Made by a program: the position numbers and the translations under genes. Positions 6,807 to 15,973 of a stretch of 64,000 bases of DNA are shown here, piece after piece. Source of the DNA: Neptunicella marina (GTDB lineage: Bacteria > Pseudomonadota > Gammaproteobacteria > Enterobacterales > Alteromonadaceae). How positions within the stretch are numbered: the first letter of the stretch is position 1; the number at the start of each line of letters is the position of its first letter. The notes below the pieces were generated by a model that was not told the origin of the DNA, made no database searches, and was given only the letters and a program-made list of their open reading frames with translations. The DNA is taken from positions 1 to 64,000 of the forward strand of contig NZ_JACNEP010000007.1 of NCBI RefSeq assembly GCF_014270035.1. Reading direction: 5' to 3'.

Positions 6807-7217
6807 CTATGCCTGCTCTGGCATGCCCTTCTCATCCATCCAAAATGGTCCCCAAATATGCCCATCGGGATCAGCCAAATCGCGACCATACATAAAACCT
6901 AAATCCTGAGTGGGGTTAATATCGCAAGTGCCCCCATGTCCTGCGGCGGCAACGTTCATCGCATCAACCTCTTCCCGGCTGTCGCAGGAAATATTCAACG
7001 CCACTTCACTTGAGCCTTCGGGTGGAATAGGACGATCGGTAAAGCTATGCCATTTTTCATGAGTAAGGATCATTACATAAATGGATTCACTCCAGATCAT
7101 GCATGCACCTTTGTCATCCGAATACTGTGGGTTGTATTCAAATCCCAGTGCTTCATAAAACGCTTTGGATACTGCTAAATCTTTAATTGGCAGGCTGATA
7201 AAAATCATTTTTGTCAT
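6807..7217 (-). CDS. VOC family (glyoxalase/bleomycin-resistance fold) protein
   Basis: This protein of about 136 residues has the vicinal-oxygen-chelate fold. It opens with the beta-strand IFISLPIKDLAVSKAFYEALGFEY and ends with the second-module strand GRDLADPDGHIWGPFWMD. The latter is the usual metal-ligand segment of this family. It may be a metal-dependent isomerase or dioxygenase-like protein; the substrate is unknown. ATG 7217 is chosen because GGAGAAAAGA precedes it, rather than the in-frame ATG at 7229. It is a single-gene unit. Confidence 0.85.
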   Translation of the reverse strand: MTKMIFISLPIKDLAVSKAFYEALGFEYNPQYSDDKGACMIWSESIYVMILTHEKWHSFTDRPIPPEGSSEVALNISCDSREEVDAMNVAAAGHGGTCDINPTQDLGFMYGRDLADPDGHIWGPFWMDEKGMPEQA

Positions 7218-7390
7218 TCTTTTCTCCATTGTATCAGGGCAACAACAAAATCATTGTGCGCCTATAGTCGAATGGCGAAAAGGGGAATCGACATCATCAT
7301 ACTAATAAATACAACTTTTGTTTTAACCACAGTTAAAACAAGAAATGATTTGACTTAATAAGGTGGCAGAAAGTACCCTTCAAATGCATT

Positions 7391-7405
7391 TGATAATGAT
7401 TATCA
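7391..7405 (+). promoter_or_regulatory. Perfect Fur box
   Basis: TGATAATGATTATCA matches the 7-1-7 Fur consensus (TGATAATnATTATCA) exactly. It lies 28 bases upstream of the ATG of the small membrane protein at 7433, a usual position for iron repression. The divergent VOC gene starts 174 bases away on the other side. Confidence 0.85.
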
Positions 7406-7432
7406 TATAGATTAACGGCAAAGGATGTGCCT

Positions 7433-7630
7433 ATGAGCTTTTCTGTATTAGTAGTATTGCTACTCATCTTCTTTTCTATCTTCGTCTCAATCTGCAGTTA
7501 TAACCTGGGAAAAAGGAAAACAAGTACGCCTAAAATGGCTGCGGTTATAGGATTTGTAATTGGTTTTGTGCCCATTTTAGCCATGATTTATCTGGCAATA
7601 TTGCTACTGAAGAAGGATGTAAACCCGTAA
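7433..7630 (+). CDS. Small two-helix membrane protein, probably Fur-regulated
   Basis: I do not recognise the family. The product is 65 residues with two hydrophobic helices, residues 2-22 (SFSVLVVLLLIFFSIFVSIC) and about 35-59 (MAAVIGFVIGFVPILAMIYL). A short basic loop GKRKTSTPK separates them. It has a lysine-rich tail. ATG 7433 is preferred over GTG 7427 because AAGGA lies at the right distance from the ATG. The perfect Fur box just upstream implies expression under iron limitation. It is monocistronic. Its role, perhaps with an iron transporter encoded elsewhere, is inference only. Confidence 0.65.
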   Translation: MSFSVLVVLLLIFFSIFVSICSYNLGKRKTSTPKMAAVIGFVIGFVPILAMIYLAILLLKKDVNP

Positions 7631-7679
7631 GCAGCAAGCTGGTAAAAGCTAAAATGAAATAAGGACAAATGTTGACGTT

Positions 7680-7706
7680 AAGCGGGTAACGCTCGCCTAC
7701 CCGCTT
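7680..7706. repeat. Hairpin between convergent genes
   Basis: AAGCGGGTA (7680-7688) pairs with TACCCGCTT (7698-7706), and the stem extends one or two bases on each side. An A run follows on the plus strand, so it is not a textbook terminator for either direction. Its position between two convergent genes suggests a transcript-end role. Confidence 0.5.
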
Positions 7707-7719
7707 AAAAAAAAAGGAA

Positions 7720-8739
7720 CTAACTGCTAAACCAATGTCGGGTTCGGTTGGCAAACCACACCAGAGATAACATCACAGGCACTTCCACCAACACCCCTAC
7801 CACGGTAGCTAGTGCCGCGCCTGAATGCAGACCAAACAGGGAAATCGCCACAGCGACTGCCAGTTCAAAAAAGTTAGAGGTGCCAATCATGCAAGCTGGC
7901 GCCGCTATGTTATGCGGCAGTCGCCATTTTTTCGCTGCAAAATAGCTGATGGCAAAAATACCGTAGGTTTGCAGCAATAGCGGAATAGCAATCATCAGGA
8001 TAACGCTAGGTTGCGCCAAAATGGTGGTGGCTTGTAAGGCAAATAACAGCAACACGGTGGCGAGTAAACCCAGTATCGACCAGGGTTTGAGTGCACTAAC
8101 AAAACCGTTTAAACGCTGGTGATTATCTTCGCTGTCGAGCCATTTGCGAGTTACTATGCCTGCCACTAACGGGATCACCACATACAGCAATACCGACAAT
8201 AACAAGGTTTGCCAAGGCACCTGAATATCGCTGATGCCAAGCAATAACGCGGTGAGAGGCGCAAAAGCAAACACCATAATGATGTCGTTGAGTGATACCT
8301 GCACCAGCGTATAATTCGGGTCACCTTTAGTTAGCTGGCTCCACACAAACACCATAGCAGTGCAAGGCGCTACGCCTAATAAAATCATACCAGCGATATA
8401 TTCACTGGCCGATTGCGCGTCTACCCAATCGGAAAAAATCACAGTGAAAAACAACCAGCCAAGTAACGCCATGCTAAAGGGTTTGATTAGCCAGTTAACC
8501 ACCAGGGTTAAAATAATGCCTTTGGGTTTTTGGCCTATGTTTTTAATTGCGCCAAAATCCACCTGAATCATCATGGGATAAATCATCAGCCAGATCAGCA
8601 CCGCCACCACCAGATTCACCTGCGCATATTGCAACTCTGCCAGCGTGTTAAACACCTCTGGTGCCAAATTGCCTAACAGCACACCACCTGCGATACACAG
8701 CGCTACCCACAGCGATAAATAACGTTCAAATAATCCCAT
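7720..8739 (-). CDS. acr3: Arsenite efflux transporter, ACR3 family
   Basis: This integral membrane protein of 339 residues and about ten transmembrane helices exports arsenite across the inner membrane using the proton motive force. Family features are the first helix [14 protein letters not shown] and the conserved cysteine at residue 126 in [14 protein letters not shown], which is essential in studied ACR3 proteins. The conserved glutamate in [13 protein letters not shown] near the C-terminus is also present. It is the last gene of arsR-arsC-acr3, 17 bases after arsC. AAGGT precedes its ATG. Length is normal for the family. Confidence 0.93.
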   Translation of the reverse strand: MGLFERYLSLWVALCIAGGVLLGNLAPEVFNTLAELQYAQVNLVVAVLIWLMIYPMMIQVDFGAIKNIGQKPKGIILTLVVNWLIKPFSMALLGWLFFTVIFSDWVDAQSASEYIAGMILLGVAPCTAMVFVWSQLTKGDPNYTLVQVSLNDIIMVFAFAPLTALLLGISDIQVPWQTLLLSVLLYVVIPLVAGIVTRKWLDSEDNHQRLNGFVSALKPWSILGLLATVLLLFALQATTILAQPSVILMIAIPLLLQTYGIFAISYFAAKKWRLPHNIAAPACMIGTSNFFELAVAVAISLFGLHSGAALATVVGVLVEVPVMLSLVWFANRTRHWFSS

Positions 8740-8756
8740 TTTTTTACCTTTTGGTT

Positions 8757-9230
8757 TTAAGATTGGTGGCTATCAGCCAGTTGTTGAAGTTGTGATGCCC
8801 AGTTGGCTTTGTCTGATTTCGCCACCTGCTTTAACTGCTCAACCCGCGTTCGAATAATTTCGATGCACTGTTTAAACGCGGCTGCGATTTCGGCTTCGCT
8901 ACCTTCTAGTTTGGATGGATCCTGTAAACCCCAGTGCAGTTTTATCGCCTTGCCAAACCAAACCGGGCAGGTTTCTGCAGCCGCGGAATCACATACGGTA
9001 ATCACCACATCGGGTTCAAACGACTCAAACTCATGCCACGACTGACTGATTAAGCCTTCGGTACTCATGCCCTCTTCGGCCAGATATTTAACCGATAGCG
9101 GATGCACCTTTCCCACCGGCTGGCTACCTGCGCTTTTGGCTATTATCAGGCCATCGGCCAAATGATTGGTGATGGCTTCGGACAAAATGCTGCGGCAGCG
9201 GTTGTGGGTGCAGATATACAAAATTTTCAT
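8757..9230 (-). CDS. arsC: Arsenate reductase, low-molecular-weight phosphatase type
   Basis: The enzyme of about 157 residues reduces arsenate to arsenite, which Acr3 then exports. The active-site loop CTHNRCR (residues 7-13) is the CX5R motif of low-molecular-weight tyrosine phosphatase-like reductases. Cysteines 80 and 88 ([13 protein letters not shown]) match the relay pair of the thioredoxin-coupled ArsC class. DPSKLEGSE follows as usual. ATG 9230 gives the family-typical [10 protein letters not shown] start; a GTG at 9242 is also in frame. The arsR stop lies 1-4 bases upstream of this ATG, so translation is probably coupled. Confidence 0.92.
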   Translation of the reverse strand: MKILYICTHNRCRSILSEAITNHLADGLIIAKSAGSQPVGKVHPLSVKYLAEEGMSTEGLISQSWHEFESFEPDVVITVCDSAAAETCPVWFGKAIKLHWGLQDPSKLEGSEAEIAAAFKQCIEIIRTRVEQLKQVAKSDKANWASQLQQLADSHQS

Positions 9231-9231
9231 G

Positions 9232-9564
9232 TTAGTTCTCACAGCAGGCGTTAAGGTGCTGATTTAATAAATCGAGGTTGGGCTGAATAACATCAGCATT
9301 GTGATTAAGCGTATGGCTCAGCAGTTGATTAACCCAATCAGGCATATCGCTAGCCAGTTGGTAATAGACCCATTTACCACGTCTTTCGTCTTGTAATAAG
9401 CCAGCCTTACGTAAATCGGCCAAGTGGCGTGACACTTTGGGCTGACTAATGTCCAGCGCATTTTGCAAATCACACACACAAAGTTGCCCTTTACTGGCAA
9501 CAAGTAGCATGGATTTAAGCCGGGTATCGTCGGCCAGTAATTTAAATAAGTTAAGCGGTGACAT
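9232..9564 (-). CDS. arsR: Arsenic-responsive repressor ArsR
   Basis: This 110-residue winged-helix repressor of the ArsR/SmtB family controls the ars operon. The metalloid site is the CVCDL motif (Cys29 and Cys31), as in ArsR of E. coli plasmid R773. It precedes the recognition helix ISQPKVSRHLADLRKAG. A Cys-Cys pair sits near the C-terminus (NACCEN). It is first in the operon and lies directly behind a long palindromic operator, so autoregulation is expected. Confidence 0.93.
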   Translation of the reverse strand: MSPLNLFKLLADDTRLKSMLLVASKGQLCVCDLQNALDISQPKVSRHLADLRKAGLLQDERRGKWVYYQLASDMPDWVNQLLSHTLNHNADVIQPNLDLLNQHLNACCEN

Positions 9565-9585
9565 AAGTTGCCTGAGCTAACCTTG

Positions 9586-9619
9586 CATACGGAATATCAT
9601 ATATATGAAATTTCGTATG
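9586..9619 (-). promoter_or_regulatory. Putative ArsR operator
   Basis: This is a 34-bp imperfect palindrome, CATACG ... CGTATG, with 15 of 17 base pairs matched between arms. It starts 22 bases upstream of the arsR ATG. Its position and symmetry fit an ArsR dimer site overlapping the promoter. Confidence 0.75.
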
Positions 9620-9643
9620 TAAATAAACTTTTCACAGCTAAAC

Positions 9644-9668
9644 AAAAAAGGAGCCGTTTTGGCTCCTT
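9644..9668 (-). terminator. Rho-independent terminator
   Basis: AAGGAGCC, loop GTTTT, GGCTCCTT, followed on the minus strand by TTTTTT. It ends the hydrolase lipoprotein transcript just before the ars promoter. Confidence 0.85.
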
Positions 9669-9684
9669 AATGACTCAACTAAGG

Positions 9685-10710
9685 CTATTTGGCGTTGTCT
9701 GTTTGTTTAAGAAAATTAATTAAACCTTCAAAGTAGGTTTGCTGGTCATCATACATCGCCATATGACTGCCTTTAGGGCAATACAGATAATGTCCTTGGG
9801 CAAACTCCTGGCTCATCCACTGCATATGTTTGGGATCCATGGTGTCGTATTCTGCGCCAATCACCAGCGTGGGCACCTTGATTGAATGCAAATCGGCGGT
9901 TCTATCCCAGTTAAGCAGTTTACCGCTGGCACCCAGTTCACTTGGCCCCTGCATCGGCACGTAAATATTGGGGTTTATTTTGGCAAAGGCACGATTGACC
10001 GGATCGGGCCATTGCTCAGCTGGCATGCGCAATACATGTTTGTTGTAATGATGCTGCATTAGCAAATCCATATAGCGCGGATTGGCGTAATCTTTGGCAG
10101 CTTCCAGTTGTTGCAGTTCGGCCAGTACTTCTGGTGGCATAGCCGGTTTTAGCACTTCATCAGCGTACTGGTTGTAGGCAGGAATACTGGCCATCATGTT
10201 TGAAATAATCATGCCTTTTAAATGTTGTTGATATTTAAGTGCATATTCAATCGCTAATACCCCGCCCCAGCTATGACCTAACACATAAAAATTATCTTTA
10301 TTGAGTCCCAGCGCTTTGCGCACGGTTTCTACTTCTTCCACAAAACGCGGGATTTCCCACAAGCTGTCATCATTGGGCTGGTCGGAATAAGCAGAGCCTA
10401 ACTGGTCATAATAATAATATTCGATTCCCGCTGCCGGTAAGTAACTGTCGGCAGCTTCAAAATATTCATGGGTGGCGCCGGGACCGCCATGTAGCAGCAA
10501 CACCTTAATGCTGGGGTTATTGCCAACGCGTTTGGTCCATACCTTAAATTGCCCTTTGGGTGTATCGATAGTGATTAATTTCACCCCGCCACTTAACACA
10601 TCATCGCGGGCGCTATTATCAAAATAATCAGTATTTGCTGTCTGTTGTATCGATTCACCACAACAGGCAGTAAGTAAAAACACACAACCTATCATAATAA
10701 GTTTGTTCAT
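9685..10710 (-). CDS. Proline iminopeptidase-like alpha/beta hydrolase lipoprotein
   Basis: The 341-residue protein has an S33 (proline iminopeptidase-type) hydrolase domain. HGGPG at 74-78 forms the oxyanion region and GHSWGG (Ser147) is the nucleophile elbow. A late KGSHMAMYDD segment carries the likely catalytic His. The N-terminus has a lipobox (LLTAC, Cys16), so the enzyme is probably tethered in the periplasm, where it would release N-terminal residues from peptides. AAGGA precedes the ATG. It is monocistronic. Substrate preference for proline is a family inference. Confidence 0.85.
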   Translation of the reverse strand: MNKLIMIGCVFLLTACCGESIQQTANTDYFDNSARDDVLSGGVKLITIDTPKGQFKVWTKRVGNNPSIKVLLLHGGPGATHEYFEAADSYLPAAGIEYYYYDQLGSAYSDQPNDDSLWEIPRFVEEVETVRKALGLNKDNFYVLGHSWGGVLAIEYALKYQQHLKGMIISNMMASIPAYNQYADEVLKPAMPPEVLAELQQLEAAKDYANPRYMDLLMQHHYNKHVLRMPAEQWPDPVNRAFAKINPNIYVPMQGPSELGASGKLLNWDRTADLHSIKVPTLVIGAEYDTMDPKHMQWMSQEFAQGHYLYCPKGSHMAMYDDQQTYFEGLINFLKQTDNAK

Positions 10711-10924
10711 TTATCTGTCCTTATTGTTTTTATTGAACATGTAAAATATGCCTGTTGGAAAAGGCACACTGAATAAGCTAAACAAATTAATATTAATTGT
10801 ATAGATGATGTACAAAACTGCTGATGTTGTGCATTATATGAAATCAGTTGTGTTGTTTAATGGTCAACCAAAACAAACCATTAGCCGCAGCTGAAATTTC
10901 GATGTGAATGACGAGAAAGTAAAA

Positions 10925-11194
10925 ATGAAGATCAATTTGCAAGGGATTAGTACTAAAGAAGCACTGCACAAACATCTTGCCCATAGTTTAGATTTACCTG
11001 ACTGGTGTGGACATAACTGGGACTCGTTCTGGGATGCCATTACCGATCAAATCACCCTTCCCCATCGTGTCGTATTTGTAGGTTTTAAACAACTTAGCAA
11101 AGTACTGCCCGATGATGCGGCAAAGTTACAACACAGTTTTGAACAACTGGCCGTAGAATATCCAGAAATTGAGTGTGACGTTACCTATCGGTAA
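10925..11194 (+). CDS. Barstar-like (ribonuclease inhibitor family) protein
   Basis: This protein of about 89 residues resembles barstar, the inhibitor of the RNase barnase. It has the diagnostic LDLPDWCGHNWDSFWDAITD segment, which in barstar carries the RNase-binding helix and loop. The C-terminal region (LQHSFEQLAVEYPEIECDV) also fits. ATG 10925 gives the usual length; a GTG at 10904 would add seven residues. No barnase-like toxin gene is adjacent, so it is an orphan that might protect against a foreign or contact-delivered RNase or have another role. Confidence 0.8.
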   Translation: MKINLQGISTKEALHKHLAHSLDLPDWCGHNWDSFWDAITDQITLPHRVVFVGFKQLSKVLPDDAAKLQHSFEQLAVEYPEIECDVTYR

Positions 11195-11225
11195 CCAGGG
11201 CAACCGCTCTCGCACTTTGTCATCA

Positions 11226-11250
11226 CCGATTAGCCGCTAAGGCTAATCGG
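11226..11250. terminator. Hairpin between convergent genes
   Basis: CCGATTAGCC and GGCTAATCGG form a perfect 10-bp stem around GCTAA, between the barstar gene and the phosphorylase gene. There is no T run, so it is a terminator candidate only. Confidence 0.5.
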
Positions 11251-11259
11251 CACTGAAGT

Positions 11260-13014
11260 TTAATAAACGATATTAGTGATCCACACTGTTTGATAAGGCA
11301 TTAATTCCAGTTCCATCAGCGCATCATTAATTTCCATTTCGCTGATTAAATCCTGCCATTTATCTGTGCCAATTAAATTAACATCGGATAACCGCAAAAT
11401 TTGTATGGTATCGGTGATATTACTCACACAAAAAATACTTTGACGGCGGTCGATACTCTGACGCCAGTAACCAAACAACTGACTTCCTAGCTGCAACGTA
11501 AACTGAGTTGCATTAGGATGAAATGCCGGTTGTGCAGTACGTTTTTGTAGTAATGACGTTAAACGTTTATGCGCTTTAGCGTGCTGACTATGCTGATTCG
11601 ACAGTTCAGATTCGAGCTTGTCATAATTCCAGCGATGGCGGTTAATCGAACGGTTTTGATTGGTATTGGCCAAGCGGTCATAATCATTACCGGTTGCCAG
11701 TAAACTGTGTACATATAAACCGGGAATACCTTCTAAGCCAAACATAATGGTATGCGCACACACAAAACGTTCCATGCCCCACTTATCCTGCCCGGCGGTG
11801 GTGCCTTGCAGCGCATCAAATAAGGCAATATTTATCTCATAAGGCTTTTGCTGGCCATTGTCTGCTACACGCCAGGACACACGTCCACCAAATTGTTGCA
11901 TGGTGCTAAGTAAGGTATTTAACTCACGCTCTTCCAGTAAACCTTCTGCAGGGCGCAGACCAATGCCATCGTGCGAGGCAATAAAATTAAAATAGGTAGT
12001 TCCGTTTTGCGCCGGCGGCATGCTCATCATCCAGTTTTTCAGATAAGTACAATCACCGGTAATCAGGGTATTAAGCAGCAGCGGCGGTAACGAGAAGTTA
12101 TAAATCGCATGTGCTTCGTTAGCATTACCAAAGTAGGCAAGGTTTTCACGATTGGGGATATTGGTTTCAGTGATAATCACGGCATCGGGCTGCGCATGTT
12201 CAATTAGCGTACGAATTAAGCGCACCGCTTCGTGGGTTTGCTCAAGGTTAATGCACGGCGTGCCAATCTGCTTCCATAAAAACGCCACGGCATCCAAACG
12301 GAATAAACGTACACCGTTATCCAGATACTGACGAATAATCGAGATAAAGGTGATCAGTACTTCCGGATTACGGAAATCAAAATCCACCTGATCATGACTA
12401 AAAGTGCACCACACATGTTGCTCGCCATTAGCGGTAACCGTTTCACGTAGCAAGGGGGATGTGCGGGGGCGCACAACCTGGGATAAATCATCCTGTGGCG
12501 AGGCAGTATAGAAAAAATCGTGCCCTTGTCCCTCTCCCTTTATAAAGTTATCAAACCAGGCACTGCGCGCCGAGCAATGGTTAATCACCAAATCCGCCAT
12601 CAAACGGTAATCATCAGCAATCTGCGCAATGTGTGTCCAATTACCTAATGATTCATTTACGCTGGAATAATCGATAACCGAAAAGCCGTCATCCGAGCTG
12701 TAAGGGAAAAACGGCAAAATATGCACGCTGTTAATATAGGGTTTGCAGTACCGCTCTAAAAAACAATGCAGGGTTTGTAGTGGTTTTTCGCCTTCTTTTT
12801 CTATGCTGTCACCATAGGTGATCAGTACCACATCTTTTTCATTCCAGTGGTTCTGATGTGGCACAATCGGCCGCACATTATTTTCATCATCCAGCCCCAT
12901 GGTTTGCAGCAATCGCTGCTTGATGTCATCCAGTGATTGCGTGGTTTCCACCCCGGCATAAATCACCGCCAAATGATGTAAAACAGTTTCCTGTAACAGA
13001 GTATGGGGCAACAT
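11260..13014 (-). CDS. GH13_18 phosphorylase, probably glucosylglycerate phosphorylase
   Basis: This 584-residue sucrose-phosphorylase-family enzyme has the GH13 catalytic residues Asp241 ([12 protein letters not shown]), Glu283 (VIITETNIP) and Asp349 ([13 protein letters not shown]). GH13_18 enzymes split a glucoside with phosphate to give glucose 1-phosphate. The operon partners act on glucosyl-3-phosphoglycerate and glycerate, so the substrate is inferred to be glucosylglycerate, giving glucose 1-phosphate and glycerate. E. coli YcjM and a Meiothermus homologue are known glucosylglycerate phosphorylases. It is the last gene of the operon; AAGGAG lies within the end of the gpgS gene, 5 bases before its ATG. 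Sucrose phosphorylase is the main alternative. Confidence 0.82.
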   Translation of the reverse strand: MLPHTLLQETVLHHLAVIYAGVETTQSLDDIKQRLLQTMGLDDENNVRPIVPHQNHWNEKDVVLITYGDSIEKEGEKPLQTLHCFLERYCKPYINSVHILPFFPYSSDDGFSVIDYSSVNESLGNWTHIAQIADDYRLMADLVINHCSARSAWFDNFIKGEGQGHDFFYTASPQDDLSQVVRPRTSPLLRETVTANGEQHVWCTFSHDQVDFDFRNPEVLITFISIIRQYLDNGVRLFRLDAVAFLWKQIGTPCINLEQTHEAVRLIRTLIEHAQPDAVIITETNIPNRENLAYFGNANEAHAIYNFSLPPLLLNTLITGDCTYLKNWMMSMPPAQNGTTYFNFIASHDGIGLRPAEGLLEERELNTLLSTMQQFGGRVSWRVADNGQQKPYEINIALFDALQGTTAGQDKWGMERFVCAHTIMFGLEGIPGLYVHSLLATGNDYDRLANTNQNRSINRHRWNYDKLESELSNQHSQHAKAHKRLTSLLQKRTAQPAFHPNATQFTLQLGSQLFGYWRQSIDRRQSIFCVSNITDTIQILRLSDVNLIGTDKWQDLISEMEINDALMELELMPYQTVWITNIVY

Positions 13015-13016
13015 GA

Positions 13017-14240
13017 TTACTCCTTAAATTCCTGATAATCCAGTTCCACGGCTTCCTTAAGACGCTCAAGTACATCCGGCATGGCACTGACCACACGGTT
13101 CCAACTTGGAATAAACGGACGTTCCATTGGGTTTTCCAAAAAGCTCTGACCTGCCGTCATAATATTACTGGCAAACATTTCCACTGCTTTTTCTTCGTTA
13201 TGAATATCCAGCTTAAGACCATTCATCAGGGCATCGTTGTGGTAGGTCTCAACAAAATCCAGTGCGATACGGAAATAGGTCGCTTTTAGTGAGCGGAAGG
13301 TTTCGCTGTTGAAGGTTTGCCCCTGCGTGGCCAGCTTACGCAACAGTGCTTTGGTAATATCAATCGACATTTTGGATAAACCGGCCTGCTGATCATGCAA
13401 GGATAAATCCTGATGTTTATGATCGTAAGTTTCAGCAATATCGACCTGACACAGACGGTTGCTGGAGTAGTTACGGTACATTTCCGATAACACTCCAATT
13501 TCCAGTCCCCAGTCACTGGGAATGCGAATATCGTTTAATACATCACGGCGGAATGAAAACTCCCCTGCCAGTGGATAACGGAAGCTATCCATAAACTCAA
13601 GATAAGGACTGTGTCCCACTATCGATTTAAGTGCACGCAGTAAGGGAGTAACCAGCAAACGCGATACCCGGCCATTCATTTTGCCATCAGCAACCCGTGC
13701 GTAAAAACCTTTACAGAATTCATAATTAAAATTGGGATGTGCTACCGGATAGATCAGACGTGCCAGTAATTCACGATCATAGGTAAGAATATCGCAATCA
13801 TGCAGCGCCACCGATTCGGCTTTGCCTGAGGCCAGAATATACCCCATGCAATACCAGACATTACGTCCTTTGCCCAGTTCACGTGGGGCTAACTCCATTT
13901 CTGCCAGTTCAGCATCCAGTGCTTTTAAGCGTGGCCCATCATTCCATAAAATACGATGATGTTGTGGTAATGCATCGAAAAACTTAAGTGCATGTTTGTA
14001 TTGCGCCTCATCAGCCCGGTCGAGGCCAATTACAATTTGTGATAAATAGGGTACATCACAAATATGCTCAATAATTTTGCCCAGTGCCGGTCCTTCAAGC
14101 TCAGAAAATAACGATGGCAATATCAGTGCCATGGGTCGTTTTTCTGAAAAGCTGACCAGTTCTTTTTCCAGTTCTTCCAGTGGACGTTTTGCCAGATTGT
14201 GCAAGGTAGTCACTACGCCATTTTGATAAAAGTCAGCCAT
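13017..14240 (-). CDS. gpgS: Glucosyl-3-phosphoglycerate synthase (GT81)
   Basis: The 407-residue glycosyltransferase makes glucosyl-3-phosphoglycerate from an NDP-glucose and 3-phosphoglycerate, the first step to glucosylglycerate. The N-terminal GT-A domain begins [16 protein letters not shown]. The DxD-like metal and sugar-nucleotide site is HDCDI at 147-151. Acceptor-side segments [19 protein letters not shown] and EFSFRRDVL are typical of GT81 proteins. AGGAGATGTT precedes the ATG. The neighbouring HAD phosphatase supports the assignment; mannosylglycerate chemistry is the alternative. Confidence 0.87.
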   Translation of the reverse strand: MADFYQNGVVTTLHNLAKRPLEELEKELVSFSEKRPMALILPSLFSELEGPALGKIIEHICDVPYLSQIVIGLDRADEAQYKHALKFFDALPQHHRILWNDGPRLKALDAELAEMELAPRELGKGRNVWYCMGYILASGKAESVALHDCDILTYDRELLARLIYPVAHPNFNYEFCKGFYARVADGKMNGRVSRLLVTPLLRALKSIVGHSPYLEFMDSFRYPLAGEFSFRRDVLNDIRIPSDWGLEIGVLSEMYRNYSSNRLCQVDIAETYDHKHQDLSLHDQQAGLSKMSIDITKALLRKLATQGQTFNSETFRSLKATYFRIALDFVETYHNDALMNGLKLDIHNEEKAVEMFASNIMTAGQSFLENPMERPFIPSWNRVVSAMPDVLERLKEAVELDYQEFKE

Positions 14241-14248
14241 AACATCTC

Positions 14249-15079
14249 CTAAAAATAATGAGCCAGAATTTGCTCAACGGTTTCACTCCAACCCTGTGGG
14301 CCGGGCAAAGTACTGGTGATTACGTTGTGTTTGCGGGTTAAGTCAGGGGGTGGTTTGTGCGGGGATAAAATACGAATGGCAACATCAGCCACTTCCAGCA
14401 TCGCCACATCATTGTGGCTGTCACCAATTGCCAGTGTGTAAAACTCACCGCCGCGCTGACGTTGATATTCGGCAGTTAACCAGTTAAGTGCCCTGCCCTT
14501 ATTACAATTACCAGAGACATGAATAAAACGCCCTCCGGTCAGCGGCTCAGCACCAGCATCTTCCAGTGCTTTAATAAATGCCAGACGCTGAGCATCATCA
14601 CCATGCCACAGCACAGGCTCACTAAAATGACGATCGGCAGCCAGCGCAGCCTGTTCAGGAGACAAACCAGTTGACTCACAAATACGTTTAATGCTCATTT
14701 CGGCAAAATGTTCATATAAGGATTCAAACGACTGGCCGGCCTGATTTAATACCTCTATCCAGTGTGCACGTAACTGGGTGAATTCCTTTACCCAGTAACC
14801 TTCAAATTCGACCACACCAGCCGGCGCCTGATTAAAGTAACCGATGGGAATAAATACCGCCGCACCATTTTCCACAATAAAAGGAGACGTGAGTCCCAGT
14901 TCCTGATTAAGTTGTAATAACTCAGGATAGGTTTTACTGGTATTGGGAATGATGGGTACACGACGCGCCTTGAGTTCAGTCAGCGTTGCATCAGCGGGAA
15001 GATGGCTGTAAGTATCATGATCCAGCAACGAGCCATCCATATCGGTAAAAATAAGGTACTTTTTATCAGGCATAGGCAT
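14249..15079 (-). CDS. gpgP: Glucosyl/mannosyl-3-phosphoglycerate phosphatase (HAD)
   Basis: This 276-residue HAD-superfamily phosphatase (Cof/MPGP type) would remove the phosphate from glucosyl-3-phosphoglycerate to give glucosylglycerate. Motif I is FTDMDGS at residues 12-18, with the nucleophile Asp13 and Asp15. Motif II is the NTSKT segment and motif IV is LAIGDSHNDVAML. Two in-frame ATGs (15079 and 15073) are possible starts. Either overlaps the end of the glycerate kinase gene, so translation is coupled. The upstream and downstream neighbours fix the pathway; the mannosyl substrate is the alternative. Confidence 0.87.
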   Translation of the reverse strand: MPMPDKKYLIFTDMDGSLLDHDTYSHLPADATLTELKARRVPIIPNTSKTYPELLQLNQELGLTSPFIVENGAAVFIPIGYFNQAPAGVVEFEGYWVKEFTQLRAHWIEVLNQAGQSFESLYEHFAEMSIKRICESTGLSPEQAALAADRHFSEPVLWHGDDAQRLAFIKALEDAGAEPLTGGRFIHVSGNCNKGRALNWLTAEYQRQRGGEFYTLAIGDSHNDVAMLEVADVAIRILSPHKPPPDLTRKHNVITSTLPGPQGWSETVEQILAHYF

Positions 15080-15947
15080 CCCGTGTGGTCACAGAAACGA
15101 TGTTGCGATCTTTATCCAGTTTAAAGACCTGATCACAACGGGCAGGCAAAGTGTTTAACGCATGTTGGGTTAAACGCTGAAAATGCTGAATAAAATCACA
15201 AATTTGCTGAGTGGACATAATGTGGCGCTTTTCACCCGTAGCGCTCAACGCAAGTTTTTTCTCCTGTTCTAAACGCCACTGAAAAACATGATCGAAACTC
15301 GGCGCTTGTAACATCAGCCAGTAATCCATTTGCTCGTACAGGGGCTGATAATGCACCATTAGTTGTTGGTTAACATACTGACGCCATATTTTGCGCTGGT
15401 CCTGCTCTGCCTCCAGTGAATTAACCGCTTGATTAAGCTGATCTGCCGACTGTGCCATCACTCCCCAGCTCCAGCCTTCAAAAATAACCATATCTACCGG
15501 TGTTTTCACCACCGGCCAGTAAGCAGAGGACAAGGGATTATCGTTGGCTTTGTTAAAACGCGGGATGGCAATTTCACTGTGGCTTCCATGCAATTGTTCC
15601 AGAACGGACTTTATCAATTGCACATCATGAGTGCCCGGCACCCCACGCGTTTGCAAAAGTGGATGAATATTCATGCCCAGTTGTGCACGTTGCTGACGAC
15701 TTAAATAAAAGTCATCCAGCGACAATACCACCACACGTAACTGATGTTGCTGATGCAGATATTCGCTTAAAAAATCAGCCAGCGTGGATTTGCCCGATCC
15801 CTGACAACCATTAATGCCCACATAAAAGGGCTTATTTGCACTACTCTGGTGCACTAATAATTGTTCGGCCAGAGGGATATACCACTGATTGGCTATGGTG
15901 GTGAACCTGTCATCCAGCCGGTGTTTAGTGATAAATTCTTCAAGCAT
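15066..15947 (-). CDS. D-glycerate 3-kinase
   Basis: The 293-residue P-loop kinase phosphorylates D-glycerate to 3-phosphoglycerate. The Walker A loop GINGCQGSGKST is at residues 44-55. The LSLDDFYLSRQQRAQLG segment is characteristic of the plant and yeast-type glycerate kinase family (GLYK). A second phosphate-handling stretch is RGVPGTHDVQL. It is the first gene of the four-gene operon. It would feed 3-phosphoglycerate to the synthase and recover the glycerate that the phosphorylase releases. A 16-bp palindrome lies 27 bases upstream of its ATG. Confidence 0.87.
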   Translation of the reverse strand: MLEEFITKHRLDDRFTTIANQWYIPLAEQLLVHQSSANKPFYVGINGCQGSGKSTLADFLSEYLHQQHQLRVVVLSLDDFYLSRQQRAQLGMNIHPLLQTRGVPGTHDVQLIKSVLEQLHGSHSEIAIPRFNKANDNPLSSAYWPVVKTPVDMVIFEGWSWGVMAQSADQLNQAVNSLEAEQDQRKIWRQYVNQQLMVHYQPLYEQMDYWLMLQAPSFDHVFQWRLEQEKKLALSATGEKRHIMSTQQICDFIQHFQRLTQHALNTLPARCDQVFKLDKDRNIVSVTTRDAYA

Positions 15948-15973
15948 GACAACCGCTCTCCCTAGTTTATTAA

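Noticed and set aside
7680-7706. Terminator for acr3 or for the small Fur-controlled gene
   Set aside because: The hairpin is clear, but the A/T run is on the wrong side for both directions, so it is listed only as a hairpin.
10711-11260. Toxin-antitoxin pair around the barstar-like gene
   Set aside because: No barnase-like or other small toxin frame is present on either side.
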